A stretch of 40,485 nt of DNA from Bacillus massiliigorillae. Lineage in GTDB: Bacteria > Bacillota > Bacilli > Bacillales > DSM-1321. The position numbers were made by a program, and so were the translations under genes. This document shows, piece by piece, positions 24,892 through 34,876 of this stretch. A model generated the notes under the pieces. The model was given only the letters and a program-made list of their open reading frames with translations. It ran no database searches and was not told where the DNA came from. Each line of letters starts with the position of its first letter. Position 1 is the first letter of the stretch. The stretch lies in assembly GCF_000380245.2 (NCBI RefSeq), contig NZ_HG428741.1, forward strand, positions 105,459 to 145,943. Direction: 5' to 3'.

Positions 24892-26247
24892 TTAATCTAT
24901 ATCGATATCTACCATTGAACGATCTGTTTGTGACACCTTTTCAGTAGCTTTACCATAAGCGAATCCGATTAATGCACCGATTAGTGCTGGGAAAAGCCAA
25001 CCGATTCCTTGTGCTGATAAAGGTAATAGAGATGTGATTTCTGTAATTCCACCAAGGTTGAAGCCAGCTGCTGTAAGAGCATCTATTAGGCTGAAAATTC
25101 CAGCTGCAAGCATAGAGCCTGCATAAACTGCAGAATATCCATTAAAATACTTATGGAAGAAAGAAACAACGATTAGTGTAATTGCTAAAGGATAAATAAA
25201 GCTTAAAACTGGTAAAGATATAGAGATTAATTTTGATAAGCCAAAGTTTGCAATGATTGTGCTAAAGATTGCTAGAATAAATACAATGGCTTTGTAAGAA
25301 AATGCAGGTACTTGTTGTGAGAAATACTGAGCACAAGATGAAATTAATCCTACAGATGTTGTTAAACATGCAAGTGTAATAGTTAAAGCTAAAATGATAG
25401 ATCCTACGTTACCAAATAGAATTTTAGTTGAAGCTGATAAAATGGCTCCACCATTATCTAGCATACCTACTTCGTTAACACTTGTTGCGCCGATGTATGT
25501 TAATGATAAGTAAACTAAAGCTAATCCGATTGCTGCAATAATACCAGCTTTTGCAACAGCACTTGTAACTGCTTCTTTCTTTGTAATACCAAGTCCTTTA
25601 ATGGCTGAAATAATAACGATACCAAATACTAAACCACCGATTGTATCCATAGTTAAGTATCCTTCGATAAAGCCGTTAAAGAATGAATGTGTTTCGTAAG
25701 CTTCTGCAGGGTTAGAAATAGGTCCAAGTGGGCTCAAGAAACTTTTACCTACTAAAATGACTAATACAGTTAGAAGAATAGGTGTAATAATCTTACCAAT
25801 TCTATCTACTAGTTTAGTAGGGTTTAAAGCAAGCCAAGCTGAAACACCAAAGAATATTACTGAAAGAATAGCTAATGGTAAAAATGATTGTGCAGCAGAT
25901 TCACTTAAGAATGGGAGAACGCCTACTTCAAAAGTTACAGTTGCTGTTCTAGGAATCCCAAAGAAAGGTCCGATTGCTAAATAAATAATAATTGTAAATA
26001 CAATACCAAAGACAGGGTGTACGCGACCAGCCAGCGTTTGTAGGTTGCCAACTTTACCTACTGCGATAACAGCTAGTAGCGGTAGTCCTACACCAGTTAC
26101 TAGGAAACCAGCTACGGCAATCCAAATGTTTGAACCAGCTTGTTGCCCTAAAAATGGGGGGAAAATAATATTACCTGCTCCTAAGAATAATGCGAATAGC
26201 ATTAATCCGATAGCGAATATTTGTTTGTTCGAGAATTCATTGTTCAT
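24892..26247 (-). CDS. brnQ: Branched-chain amino acid:cation symporter (BrnQ/BraB)
   Basis: 451 residues with about 12 membrane helices. It imports leucine, isoleucine and valine with Na+ or H+. The family signature is the early FALFLGAGNIIFPPFLGQQAG, followed by FGIPRTATVTFEVG. The chosen ATG at 26247 is preceded by AGGAGG; the frame continues upstream only by chance. B. subtilis has braB in the same slot between ezrA and nifZ, so this is probably its ortholog; B. cereus-group genomes have several brnQ copies. Confidence 0.93.
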   Translation of the reverse strand: MNNEFSNKQIFAIGLMLFALFLGAGNIIFPPFLGQQAGSNIWIAVAGFLVTGVGLPLLAVIAVGKVGNLQTLAGRVHPVFGIVFTIIIYLAIGPFFGIPRTATVTFEVGVLPFLSESAAQSFLPLAILSVIFFGVSAWLALNPTKLVDRIGKIITPILLTVLVILVGKSFLSPLGPISNPAEAYETHSFFNGFIEGYLTMDTIGGLVFGIVIISAIKGLGITKKEAVTSAVAKAGIIAAIGLALVYLSLTYIGATSVNEVGMLDNGGAILSASTKILFGNVGSIILALTITLACLTTSVGLISSCAQYFSQQVPAFSYKAIVFILAIFSTIIANFGLSKLISISLPVLSFIYPLAITLIVVSFFHKYFNGYSAVYAGSMLAAGIFSLIDALTAAGFNLGGITEITSLLPLSAQGIGWLFPALIGALIGFAYGKATEKVSQTDRSMVDIDID

Positions 26248-26539
26248 TTTGTTTCCTCCTGATGCATAAAATTGAATTTTTTGAATTATTACAACAATAA
26301 GACACAATAGCGAATTTTTGTTGAATAAGTGAATAATCAAAAAATTCGTTATATTAAAACACTAATAGTGATAGCTTTTCCTTTGTTCAACCTTTCACTT
26401 TCATAAATTGTACATAAAAATATATTATTTTGCAAAAGTATTTTTATGTTTTAAAATGGTAAATAAAAGTATGTTAATTTTTTGTGGTAAATATGATAAA
26501 ATTTAGATTTGCATATAGCATATATTGGACGGTGTAAAC

Positions 26540-27682
26540 ATGATTTATTTTGATAACAGTGCAACAACATTACCTAGAAAAGAAGCTATTGATTCTTTTA
26601 CTATAGTCTCTACGAAATATTTCGGTAATCCTTCGTCCTTACATGGAATAGGAGCTACTGCAGAGCAATTATTAAGTCAAGCTCGAAAACAGGTAGCGCA
26701 AATTTTAGATGTAAAAGAGCAAGAAATTTATTTTACATCGGGCGGTACAGAAGGGAATAATATGGCAATAAAAGGAATAGCTATGAGCTTTAGGTCGCGT
26801 GGTAAGCATTTAGTTGTATCCTCAATTGAACATCCTTCTGTTATAGAAGCGTGTGAACAATTAGTGACACTTGGATTTGAAGTAACGTATGTGCCAGTTA
26901 ATGAATCTGGAAGGGTTCGTGCCAAAGATGTTATTGATGCCATTCGAAAAGATACAATTCTTGTTTCAATTATGCATGTGAATAATGAAATAGGAACGAT
27001 TCAGCCAATAGAAGATATTGGTAACATGCTTCGAGAATTTCCTAAAGTATTCTTCCATGTGGATTATGTACAAGGTGTTGGAAAAGTTCCATTACAACTG
27101 AAAGCAAGTAATATTGATTTATGTACGATTTCAGGACATAAGTTTCATGGATTAAAAGGTACTGGTGTCTTGTTCGTTCGCGAAGGCATAAATCTTTCTC
27201 CTCTCTTCTCAGGAGGTAGTCAAGAAAGACGACTTCGTAGTGGGACAGAAAATGTAGCTGGTGCTGTTTCATTAGCAAAAGCGCTGAGATTAACGTATGA
27301 AACAACACATACTGAAAAACAACAGATGAAGCAAACTCAGGAGTATTTACGAAGTGAGCTTGAGAAAATGAAAGGTGTTGTTGTAAATACACCAACTCAT
27401 CATTGTGCTCCACATATTTTAAATTTTTCTGTTCCAAAGATTAAATCAGAGGTATTAGTACATGCCTTAGAGGACAAAGATATTTATGTATCGACTACGA
27501 GTGCGTGTTCCTCTAAGCGAAAAGCAGTTAGTGAAGTAATACTCGCTATGACACAAGATGAATCACTGGCTTCAAGTAGTATTCGTATTAGTTTGTCATA
27601 TGAGAATGATATAAATGAGGCGAAGGAATTTATTATTTCTTTAAAAAACGTCCTTGAAAAACTAGAAGAAGTTATGAGGTAA
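26540..27682 (+). CDS. iscS: Cysteine desulfurase (NifZ/IscS type)
   Basis: 380 residues, PLP-dependent. It takes sulfur from cysteine as a persulfide. The motifs are IYFDNSATTLPRKE at the start, SGGTEGNNMAIKG, the PLP lysine in SGHKFHGLKGTG, and a loop cysteine in STTSACSSKR that carries the persulfide. In B. subtilis the ortholog NifZ feeds sulfur to ThiI for 4-thiouridine in tRNA. Here thiI starts five bases later, so the two form an operon. ATG 26540 matches the family N-terminus; an upstream in-frame TTG (26525) is less likely. Confidence 0.95.
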   Translation: MIYFDNSATTLPRKEAIDSFTIVSTKYFGNPSSLHGIGATAEQLLSQARKQVAQILDVKEQEIYFTSGGTEGNNMAIKGIAMSFRSRGKHLVVSSIEHPSVIEACEQLVTLGFEVTYVPVNESGRVRAKDVIDAIRKDTILVSIMHVNNEIGTIQPIEDIGNMLREFPKVFFHVDYVQGVGKVPLQLKASNIDLCTISGHKFHGLKGTGVLFVREGINLSPLFSGGSQERRLRSGTENVAGAVSLAKALRLTYETTHTEKQQMKQTQEYLRSELEKMKGVVVNTPTHHCAPHILNFSVPKIKSEVLVHALEDKDIYVSTTSACSSKRKAVSEVILAMTQDESLASSSIRISLSYENDINEAKEFIISLKNVLEKLEEVMR

Positions 27683-27687
27683 ATAAA

Positions 27688-28902
27688 ATGAAATACGATC
27701 AAATTATGATACGTTTTGGAGAATTGTCTACAAAAGGTAAGAACAGAAAAGGCTTTATCACAAAGTTAAAAAGAAGTGTAAAATACGCTACAAGAGAGTT
27801 CAAAGGATTAGAAGTACAATCTACAAGAGATCGCATGTATATCATTCTAAATGATGTTGATTATAAGCCGGTTTCTGAAAAATTAGTTAAAGTATTCGGT
27901 ATTCAATCGTTTAGCCCTGTTATGATTGTTGAGAAGGATATCGATGCTATTAAAGATGCAGCTTTACAGTATGTAAAGGGCCTTTCAAGAGAAATTGCAA
28001 CATTTAAAGTAACGACAAAGCGAGCAGATAAAAACTTCCCAATGGATACAAATGAAATAAACCATGCGGTTGGTGGACATGTTCTTTGGCATAATCAAGA
28101 AAATGGATTAAAAGTAAATGTGAAAAATCCAGATTTGAATTTAATCGTGGAAATTAGAAAAGAAGCGGTTTATTTAACAGGCGAAGTTATTCAAGGAGCA
28201 GGTGGTATGCCGCTACACTCAAATGGGAAAGCAACATTGATGCTTTCAGGAGGTATTGATAGTCCTGTAGCAGGCTTCCAGGCAATGAAAAGAGGCCTAG
28301 AAATAGAATGTATTCATTTCTATAGCCCACCTTTTACAAGTGAACGTTCAAAGCAAAAAGTTATTGATTTGGCTGAGGTGTTAGCGGAGACTGCAGGACA
28401 TATGCTTGTTCATATTGTTCCGTTTACGGAAATTCAAAAGGTCATTCAACAACAAATTCCAGAAAACTATTCTATGACTACAACTAGAAGATTAATGCTA
28501 CAAGTAGCTGATCGCATTACGAAGAAGAGAGAAGCATTAGCAATTATTACAGGTGAAAGCTTAGGGCAGGTTGCTAGCCAAACATTACACAGCATGTATG
28601 CAATTAATGAAGTGACAAATACACCTATTATTCGTCCTTTAATCACAATGGACAAAAATGAAATTATTAGTATGGCTCAGGAAATTGGTACATTAGAAAT
28701 TTCAAATCGTCCATTTGAAGATTGCTGTACGGTATTTACACCAGTTAATCCTAAAACAATGCCTCGCCGTGACAAAGTGAATCAATATGAAAGTCATATT
28801 GATTTCGAGGAATTGATTGAACGAGCTGTTGAACAAACAGAGGAAGTACTTATTCGTCGTAAGCGAAAAGTGAATCAACATGTCGAAGAAGATTTATTTT
28901 AA
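27688..28902 (+). CDS. thiI: tRNA 4-thiouridine synthase ThiI
   Basis: 404 residues. It adenylates and thiolates U8 of tRNAs using sulfur from the upstream desulfurase. An N-terminal ferredoxin-like and THUMP region (about 1-165) is followed by a PP-loop ATPase with SGGIDSPVAGF (about 189-199) and AIITGESLGQVASQTL. It ends without the rhodanese domain found in E. coli ThiI, as usual in Bacillus, where NifZ serves as the dedicated sulfur donor. The ribosome site GAGGT lies within the last codons of iscS. Confidence 0.96.
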   Translation: MKYDQIMIRFGELSTKGKNRKGFITKLKRSVKYATREFKGLEVQSTRDRMYIILNDVDYKPVSEKLVKVFGIQSFSPVMIVEKDIDAIKDAALQYVKGLSREIATFKVTTKRADKNFPMDTNEINHAVGGHVLWHNQENGLKVNVKNPDLNLIVEIRKEAVYLTGEVIQGAGGMPLHSNGKATLMLSGGIDSPVAGFQAMKRGLEIECIHFYSPPFTSERSKQKVIDLAEVLAETAGHMLVHIVPFTEIQKVIQQQIPENYSMTTTRRLMLQVADRITKKREALAIITGESLGQVASQTLHSMYAINEVTNTPIIRPLITMDKNEIISMAQEIGTLEISNRPFEDCCTVFTPVNPKTMPRRDKVNQYESHIDFEELIERAVEQTEEVLIRRKRKVNQHVEEDLF

Positions 28903-28995
28903 AATTAAAATTTAATGTGAACAATTACCAAATGAACTTTTGTATATAGCCATGTGTTTTTACACAATCTATACTCACAAGGAGGTGAAAAACAC

Positions 28996-29196
28996 ATGGC
29001 AAACAATAGTTCAAACCAACTTCTAGTACCAGGAGTTCAAAACGCTCTTGATTCAATGAAGTATGAAATCGCTACTGAGTTTGGCGTACAACTTGGACCA
29101 GATGCAACTGCTCGTGCTAACGGATCTGTTGGTGGTGAGATTACTAAGCGTCTTGTTCAAATGGCTGAACAACAATTAGGTGGCTACCAAAAATAA
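28996..29196 (+). CDS. sspA: Alpha/beta-type small acid-soluble spore protein
   Basis: 66 residues. It coats and protects spore DNA. NQLLVPGVQNALDSMKYEIATEFGVQ includes the germination protease site (E-I-A-x-E-F-G), and LGPDATARANGSVGGEITKRL is the second conserved block. AAGGAGGTGA, an excellent ribosome site, precedes ATG 28996. Expected to be made in the forespore under sigma-G; I could not pick a convincing sigma-G promoter. The position next to thiI corresponds to B. subtilis sspA. Confidence 0.95.
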   Translation: MANNSSNQLLVPGVQNALDSMKYEIATEFGVQLGPDATARANGSVGGEITKRLVQMAEQQLGGYQK

Positions 29197-29213
29197 TTGA
29201 ATAATATGGCTAC

Positions 29214-29260
29214 AGAGGCTGTCCGGAAAGTATCCCTTTTCGGCAGCCTCTTCTTTTTTT
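29214..29260 (+). terminator. Spore protein gene terminator
   Basis: AGAGGCTG...CAGCCTCT stem extended by CCGGAAA/TTTTCGG pairing, followed by a long T run. Confidence 0.85.
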
Positions 29261-29436
29261 CTTTATGTTTATACAAAGAGTTAAGTGTATGTATTTGGAT
29301 AGACAAGCGAAATAATGAATAAACTTCTAAAAAAATACACTTAATCAAGAATAATAAAATTAATGAAAATATACTCAATATTGAAAAAATTTAGTATAAT
29401 TAAAAAGTATTGTAATTTCTTGGGGGAGGAATTTAG

Positions 29437-31011
29437 ATGAATAGAGAAGATATGATTGCGCCATTAAAGTACAATTTAATGAATGAGGTAGAAAAGAACC
29501 AAGGCGAAGAAGGAAAAATAGCTATACTTTGGGAAAATGAACAAGGGGAGAAAAAACAAATCACATATAGTGATTTAATTAAAGGTTCAAACAAAGTTGG
29601 AAACGTTTTCTTGGGAGAAGGATTACAAAAAGGTGATACAGTCTTAGTAATCATTCCAAGACTAATAGAAGCCTATCAAGTCTATTTAGGTGCTCTTAAA
29701 GCGGGTATCGTTGTCATTCCAAGTTCGGAAATGCTAAAAGCAAAAGATTTACAATATCGAATTAATCATGGAAATGTTAAAGCAATTGTTTGTTATAAAG
29801 ATTTTGTTAGTGAAATTAATGCTGTACCTGAAGCGAGTCAACTTGCGAAATTTAGCGTAGGTGGAAGTGTAGAAGGGTGGTATAATTTAGAAGATAAAAT
29901 GGGACAAGCTAGTGATGAGCTGGAAACAGCTGATACAACAAGAGATGACATGGCATTTCTTGCATATACATCAGGTACTACTGGCAATCCAAAAGGTGTT
30001 GTACATACACATGGTTGGGCATATGCGCATTTGAAAACAGCACCAGAACATTGGTTAGGTATTGCTGATAATGATATTGTATGGGCAACAGCAGCTCCAG
30101 GATGGCAAAAGTGGATTTGGAGCCCATTCTTATCTGTATTAGGTACGGGAGTAACAGGGTTTGTTTACAACGGTAAATTTGAACCGAATAAATATTTATC
30201 ATTGTTAGATGAATATAAGGTAAATGTATTATGCTGTACGCCGACTGAATATCGTATTATGGCGAAGGTAGATAATTTATCGGACTATAAATTAAAGGAG
30301 CTTCATAGTGCTGTATCAGCAGGTGAACCGCTAAATAAGGAAGTAATTGATACTTTCCGAAGAGAGTTTAATATCGACGTTCGGGATGGCTATGGACAAA
30401 CAGAAAATACATTATTGCTAGGTGTTACGAAAGGTATGGAATTAAAACCTGGCTCAATGGGGAAACCAACGCCAGGAAATATCGTTGAAATAGTTGATGA
30501 TGAAGGTATTCCTTGTGAAGAAGGTATTGTCGGAGACATCGCTGTTCATGTTGATAGTCCTGCGTTATTTAAAGAATATTTGAATGATCCAGAACGTACG
30601 GCTAAACAATTCCGTGGTAATTATTATATTACTGGTGACCGTGCGAAAAAGGATGAAGATGGTTACTTCTGGTTTGAAGGGCGTAGTGATGATATTATCA
30701 TTAGTTCGGGTTATACAATTGGACCATTTGAAGTAGAAGATGCGCTAGTTAAACATGCTTCTGTTAAAGAATGTGCGGTAGTTGCTTGGCCTGATGAAGT
30801 GCGTGGTCATATTGTAAAAGCATTTGTTGTATTGAAGGATGGAATTGATAGTAATGATCCACAATTGATTCCGAATCTGCAACAACATGTTAAGGATTTA
30901 ACGGCTCCTTATAAATATCCAAGAGCAATTGAATTTATTGAAGAATTACCGAAAACAACTTCAGGGAAAATTCGTCGTATTGAGCTAAGACAACAAACGA
31001 TTAAACAATAA
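29437..31011 (+). CDS. mbcS: Acyl-CoA synthetase, MbcS/AcsM-like
   Basis: 524 residues, AMP-forming adenylating enzyme. It has P-loop YTSGTTGNPKG (about 172-182), DGYGQTENTLL, ITGDRAKKDEDGYFWFEGRSDDII, and PKTTSGKIRR with the catalytic lysine. It lacks the N-terminal extension of true acetyl-CoA synthetases and resembles the medium or short branched-chain acyl-CoA ligases. In B. subtilis the gene beside sspA (ytcI/mbcS) activates isobutyrate and 2-methylbutyrate, feeding branched fatty acids. The substrate here is inferred. GGGGGAGG precedes the ATG; its own terminator follows. Confidence 0.85.
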   Translation: MNREDMIAPLKYNLMNEVEKNQGEEGKIAILWENEQGEKKQITYSDLIKGSNKVGNVFLGEGLQKGDTVLVIIPRLIEAYQVYLGALKAGIVVIPSSEMLKAKDLQYRINHGNVKAIVCYKDFVSEINAVPEASQLAKFSVGGSVEGWYNLEDKMGQASDELETADTTRDDMAFLAYTSGTTGNPKGVVHTHGWAYAHLKTAPEHWLGIADNDIVWATAAPGWQKWIWSPFLSVLGTGVTGFVYNGKFEPNKYLSLLDEYKVNVLCCTPTEYRIMAKVDNLSDYKLKELHSAVSAGEPLNKEVIDTFRREFNIDVRDGYGQTENTLLLGVTKGMELKPGSMGKPTPGNIVEIVDDEGIPCEEGIVGDIAVHVDSPALFKEYLNDPERTAKQFRGNYYITGDRAKKDEDGYFWFEGRSDDIIISSGYTIGPFEVEDALVKHASVKECAVVAWPDEVRGHIVKAFVVLKDGIDSNDPQLIPNLQQHVKDLTAPYKYPRAIEFIEELPKTTSGKIRRIELRQQTIKQ

Positions 31012-31030
31012 AATAGTTATTTTAGCATAT

Positions 31031-31098
31031 AGGCTGAATATTAGTTAGTAATACGAAAGAAATTTCATGTTATCGCTAACTGATATTTGGCTTTTTTT
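31031..31098 (+). terminator. mbcS terminator
   Basis: A stem of about 17 bp (AGGCTGAATATTAGTTAG with CTAACTGATATTTGGCT, one bulge, four G-T pairs) and seven T. Confidence 0.75.
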
Positions 31099-31213
31099 GT
31101 TTGATTTAGGTAGTGGAATAGAGATATGAATTCATCTATTAGAAAGGAATGGTCATGTTTTTTTATATTTCATGATATGATAAGAGAATATTCTGTAAAT
31201 AGGCGGTTGTAAA

Positions 31214-32137
31214 ATGAATACGAAAGTTCAGTATGAAGGTATTTTTTACGGTGCGTTGTCCTATGTGATGTGGGGATTTATTCCGATATATTGGAAACTC
31301 TTGCAACATGTGAGTTCTACGCAAATATTGGGGCATCGCGTACTGTGGTCATTTGTTTTTATGATTATATTATTGTTGATTTCACGAAAATGGGCATCAT
31401 TTATTAATTATGTGAAAGAAATTGCGAAAAATAAAAAGAAGTTATTCGCATTGTTCATTGCATCATTGTTGGTGAGTGCGAACTGGGGGATATTTATCTG
31501 GGCGGTTAATGCCGGAAGAATTTTGGATACAAGTTTAGGCTATTATATTAATCCTTTAATAAGTGTGTTATTAGGTGTTACCGTATTAAAAGAAAAATTA
31601 AGTAACATTCAGGTTATTTCTGTCTGTTTGGCAGGAATCGGGGTAGCTATCTTAACGTTTTATTTAGGTAGTTTTCCATGGATTTCATTAATGTTAGCTA
31701 TTACGTTTGGTCTGTATGGCTTAGCGAAAGTATTAATCAATGCTGATGCTACGATTGGCTTAACTTTAGAAACGATGATGGTGACTCCTATAGCGATCGG
31801 TTATTTTGTGTACTTGTTTTTTCATCATGAATCCATTAGCTTGTCAGGTCAAGAATTTGTATTAATGATTGGTGGAGGGGTTGCAACAGCATTACCACTT
31901 TTGCTATTTGCAATGGGTGCTAAGAAAATGCCACTTTCTATGCTTGGCTTTTTACAATACATTGCTCCGACTATTTCTTTATTAGTTGGTGTATTTATGT
32001 ATCACGAAGAGTTTACGAAGGTACATTTAGTGGCGTTTTTATTTATATGGAGTGCTCTCGTGTTATACTCGATGTCTCAGTTGCGTAAGAGCACACGGAT
32101 TAAGAAGAATTTTGATCAGGAGAGGTATGGAGCCTAG
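31214..32137 (+). CDS. rarD: RarD, EamA-family transporter
   Basis: 307 residues with about ten membrane helices in two EamA repeats. The N-terminal GALSYVMWGFIPIYWKLLQHVS and later LQYIAPTISLLVGVFMYHEEF are the RarD subfamily hallmarks. The transported substrate is unknown. No strong Shine-Dalgarno sequence is seen (GGCGGTTG before the ATG). It converges on the nhaC-type gene and shares a terminator with it. Confidence 0.9.
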   Translation: MNTKVQYEGIFYGALSYVMWGFIPIYWKLLQHVSSTQILGHRVLWSFVFMIILLLISRKWASFINYVKEIAKNKKKLFALFIASLLVSANWGIFIWAVNAGRILDTSLGYYINPLISVLLGVTVLKEKLSNIQVISVCLAGIGVAILTFYLGSFPWISLMLAITFGLYGLAKVLINADATIGLTLETMMVTPIAIGYFVYLFFHHESISLSGQEFVLMIGGGVATALPLLLFAMGAKKMPLSMLGFLQYIAPTISLLVGVFMYHEEFTKVHLVAFLFIWSALVLYSMSQLRKSTRIKKNFDQERYGA

Positions 32138-32189
32138 TTTGTGTTGAGGAAAAGTATTTTTATTTTAGAGAAATATTAAGCTGAATTGT

Positions 32190-32242
32190 AAAACGGGCGT
32201 TCGAAAAGTGATTAAAAATCACTTTTCGAACAGTCCGTTTTT
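32190..32242. terminator. Bidirectional terminator, rarD / nhaC
   Basis: A stem of about 14 bp, TTCGAAAAGTGATT/AATCACTTTTCGAA, extended outward by ACGG/CCGT, with A and T flanks. The right half includes the last codons of the nhaC-type gene. Confidence 0.85.
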
Positions 32243-33729
32243 CTTTTGAAATAATAAATAAGTAAACCAATGGTTAAGATTATGAATACGTATGGAATCC
32301 ATCTCATACCTGAAATTCCTAATAGTAAGAATGAAATAGCTGTAATGCTTGCACAAATTAATGCGTATGGAAGTTGCGTTACAACATGATCAATTTGGGA
32401 GCATCCTGCTGCTGCAGAAGCAACCGTTGTAGTATCTGAAACTGGCGAAGTATGGTCTCCAAATAAAGAGCCTGAAAGCACGGCACTCATTAAGAAAAAC
32501 ATTAATGAAGGGTCAGTAGCTTCAGCTATTTGAGCGGCGATAGGTAGCATGATGGCGAAAGTGCCCCATGATGTTCCTGTTGCAAATGCCATAGCTCCGG
32601 TTAGTAAAAAGAATATTAACGGTAAAAATGAAGGTGGTAGCGTAATATTTTCAATTAAGCTTGCTAAATAAGCACCTGTTTCTAATTGATCGATAAAGTT
32701 AGATAAAACCCAAGCGTAAAGCAAAATTTCAACAGCTGGTATTGTTGTCTTCATTCCTCTTTTTAAGATAGAGCCAACCTGTTTAAAGTGTTGTTTTTTT
32801 GCTATTACTTGGCGTGTATATAATAAGAAGCTGATGAAAGTGGCTAAACCTGCTCCTATAACGAGTGATAAACTCACTTGGCTGTTTGAGAAAATAGCCA
32901 TAATTGTTGGTGTATCACTATGTATATAACCAGTAATAATCATTGTTGTGATAGCACCGATGATTAATGTTCCAATCGGAATAATTAAATCCCAAACTGT
33001 ACCTTTCATTGTACTAGTAGGTATGATTTGTTGCTGATTAATGGCAACCTGTTTTTTCATTTTACCAATATTAATATCAAAAGCAGCTGATGAGAACACA
33101 AAAATTAGTGTAGACAATGCATAGAAATTAGTAGTTGCAATAATTAAAAATGCAATAAGTGGATTGTCTGTAATTTGTAAAGCTGCAAAAATACTTGTTA
33201 GAATACCTATTATATATGCGCCCCAACTGGAAAGTGGACAAATGACGCATGTCGGATCGGAGGTTGAATGTATAAGATAAGCTAATTTTGTACGAGGTAC
33301 TTTTGCATAGTCAATAACTGGCCCTGTAATTTGGCTTGTCACAAACATACTAAAAACATCGTCTGGAAATAACGATACTCCGCAAGTTGTGGTCATAAGC
33401 TGTGCGCCTCGTTTTGTGCGTATACGACGACCAATCCAATTACCAAAAGCGCGGTTTCCTCCAAGAGCTGAAATTAATCCTGTTAAGGCACCGAGTAGTA
33501 ATAAGAAAGAAAGTACATATAAATTTCCTGAACTCCATTCGCCATCACTATAAAATAAATTAAAAATGGCTTGTAGAATAGTTTTTATCGCCTGGAAAAT
33601 ATTGCCTTGTTCGATAATAATAGCAGCAATACCAATACCAATCCCTAAAGATAGCACTATTTTTCTGGTGAAAATCACCAAAGCAATAATGATGATAGGG
33701 GGAATGATACTTAAAAAAGAATATTCCAT
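32212..33729 (-). CDS. NhaC-family Na+/H+ antiporter
   Basis: 505 residues with 11-13 hydrophobic helices. It probably exchanges Na+ for protons or a small organic ion. NhaC-like features are SFLLLLGALTGLISALGGNRAFGNW, DDVFSMFVTSQITGPVIDYAKVPRTKLAYLIHSTSDPTC (charged, conserved), and SGSLFGDHTSPVSDTTTVASAAAGC near the C-terminus. ATG 33729 has GGAGGAG upstream; the longer frame start lacks one. This slot is not an antiporter gene in the B. subtilis order that I recall. The substrate is inferred from the family only. Confidence 0.88.
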   Translation of the reverse strand: MEYSFLSIIPPIIIIALVIFTRKIVLSLGIGIGIAAIIIEQGNIFQAIKTILQAIFNLFYSDGEWSSGNLYVLSFLLLLGALTGLISALGGNRAFGNWIGRRIRTKRGAQLMTTTCGVSLFPDDVFSMFVTSQITGPVIDYAKVPRTKLAYLIHSTSDPTCVICPLSSWGAYIIGILTSIFAALQITDNPLIAFLIIATTNFYALSTLIFVFSSAAFDINIGKMKKQVAINQQQIIPTSTMKGTVWDLIIPIGTLIIGAITTMIITGYIHSDTPTIMAIFSNSQVSLSLVIGAGLATFISFLLYTRQVIAKKQHFKQVGSILKRGMKTTIPAVEILLYAWVLSNFIDQLETGAYLASLIENITLPPSFLPLIFFLLTGAMAFATGTSWGTFAIMLPIAAQIAEATDPSLMFFLMSAVLSGSLFGDHTSPVSDTTTVASAAAGCSQIDHVVTQLPYALICASITAISFLLLGISGMRWIPYVFIILTIGLLIYYFKRKTDCSKSDF

Positions 33730-33840
33730 AAAATCTCCTCCAACAATAGTAAACAAGAGATTATTATATCACTGTATATTAGTTGTGAATGTATGAACAA
33801 ATGACATTTTTAAAAATTTATTTTGCAGTGTGGAGGATTA

Positions 33841-33898
33841 AAAAGAAAAGGCTCTTATTTCTAGACGCTTCCAATTTTGAGCGTATAAAAGTAAGAGC
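33841..33898 (-). terminator. nadK2 terminator
   Basis: GCTCTTA/TAAGAGC outer stem enclosing ACGCT/AGCGT. On the minus strand it is followed by CCTTTTCTTTT. Confidence 0.75.
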
Positions 33899-33955
33899 AA
33901 GTGATGGTTGAAATAAATGTAAGGTGTTATGTATATAATTTTGGGTATAGTTACA

Positions 33956-34756
33956 TTATAAAAAAGTTCTTTGGACTTTTTGCCAGAAAGAATTATCTTT
34001 AAGTTTTACTGTTTTAATAACTCTACTTCCTAATTTCACGTGAACCTTGTCAACATTAGCAATACTAAGAGCTTCATTATCCATACCAACGATTGGATAA
34101 CCATTACGTGTATCACCAATACGAAGTGTAAGCTTGTGCTCGCCGCTTAGTATAAATGGTGAGCCTAATGTTCTGTATGTGTTATTATTTATGGAAGCGA
34201 GTTCACTTATTTGATAACAAGGAAGCTTTGGATCAACAATTGCACCATGTATGGATTTATTGTACGCTGTACTTCCTGTAGGTGTTGAAATAATCATTCC
34301 ATCTCCGTGAAAGGTTTCGAAATGGAAATCATCAATGAATACTTCTAATACAAATGCTTTAATAATAGAAGAGCGGATGCTTAGTTCATTTAAACAAAGA
34401 AACGGTGAATGATTGTCTAGTGAAGCTTCAATAGTTGGATATTTGCGAACTTCGATTTGTTTATTGGTAATGGCTTCTATAATTTTATCAGGATCAAGGA
34501 TAGAAAAATCACAATACATATTTAGTTTGTCAGTAGTTGAAATACCAGCGTATAAGCAATCATCTCTGAATCCTGTCTTTCGGACAGCTTGAAGAAAGGT
34601 TCCGTCATCACCAACGCTTGTAATAATAGAAGCGTCTTTACTGTCTTCAACAATATTGAAGTCGTACTTTCTTGCTAATTCATAGAGAGAGTTCATAACT
34701 TCAAATAATTTAGGGCTATTATTGTGATAAAAGAAAATATTTCGACGATTTGTCAT
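33956..34756 (-). CDS. nadK2: NAD kinase
   Basis: 266 residues. It phosphorylates NAD to NADP. GDDGTFLQAV is the GGDGT-type ATP motif with its catalytic Asp. NELSIR and DGMIISTPTGSTAYNKSIHGAIVDP form the NAD site. This is the second Bacillus NAD kinase (PpnKB/YtdI type), conserved near sppA. AAGGAGTG precedes the ATG. It diverges from sppA. Confidence 0.94.
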   Translation of the reverse strand: MTNRRNIFFYHNNSPKLFEVMNSLYELARKYDFNIVEDSKDASIITSVGDDGTFLQAVRKTGFRDDCLYAGISTTDKLNMYCDFSILDPDKIIEAITNKQIEVRKYPTIEASLDNHSPFLCLNELSIRSSIIKAFVLEVFIDDFHFETFHGDGMIISTPTGSTAYNKSIHGAIVDPKLPCYQISELASINNNTYRTLGSPFILSGEHKLTLRIGDTRNGYPIVGMDNEALSIANVDKVHVKLGSRVIKTVKLKDNSFWQKVQRTFL

Positions 34757-34876
34757 AGTTTCACTCCTTGAAGTATGTATTACAGTTAATTTTATCTATA
34801 TCTTAACATTTTATTGAAGCTTTTTGAACTTTTGCACGTATATAATACGAAGCAAGAAAAAGGAGGAAATACATAT

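Noticed and set aside
26270..26290. CodY-box-like AATTTTTTGAATTAT upstream of brnQ
   Set aside because: It has four mismatches to the CodY consensus in very AT-rich DNA, where such matches are expected by chance.
27042..27437. 131-residue antisense frame within iscS
   Set aside because: It lies fully inside a well-supported gene, has low-complexity His/Gln/Leu composition, and lacks a ribosome site or known similarity.
28940..28985. Sigma-G promoter for the spore protein gene
   Set aside because: TGTATA-N18-CAATCTA would place the transcript start almost on the ribosome site, and other pairings have wrong spacing. I could not name a convincing one.
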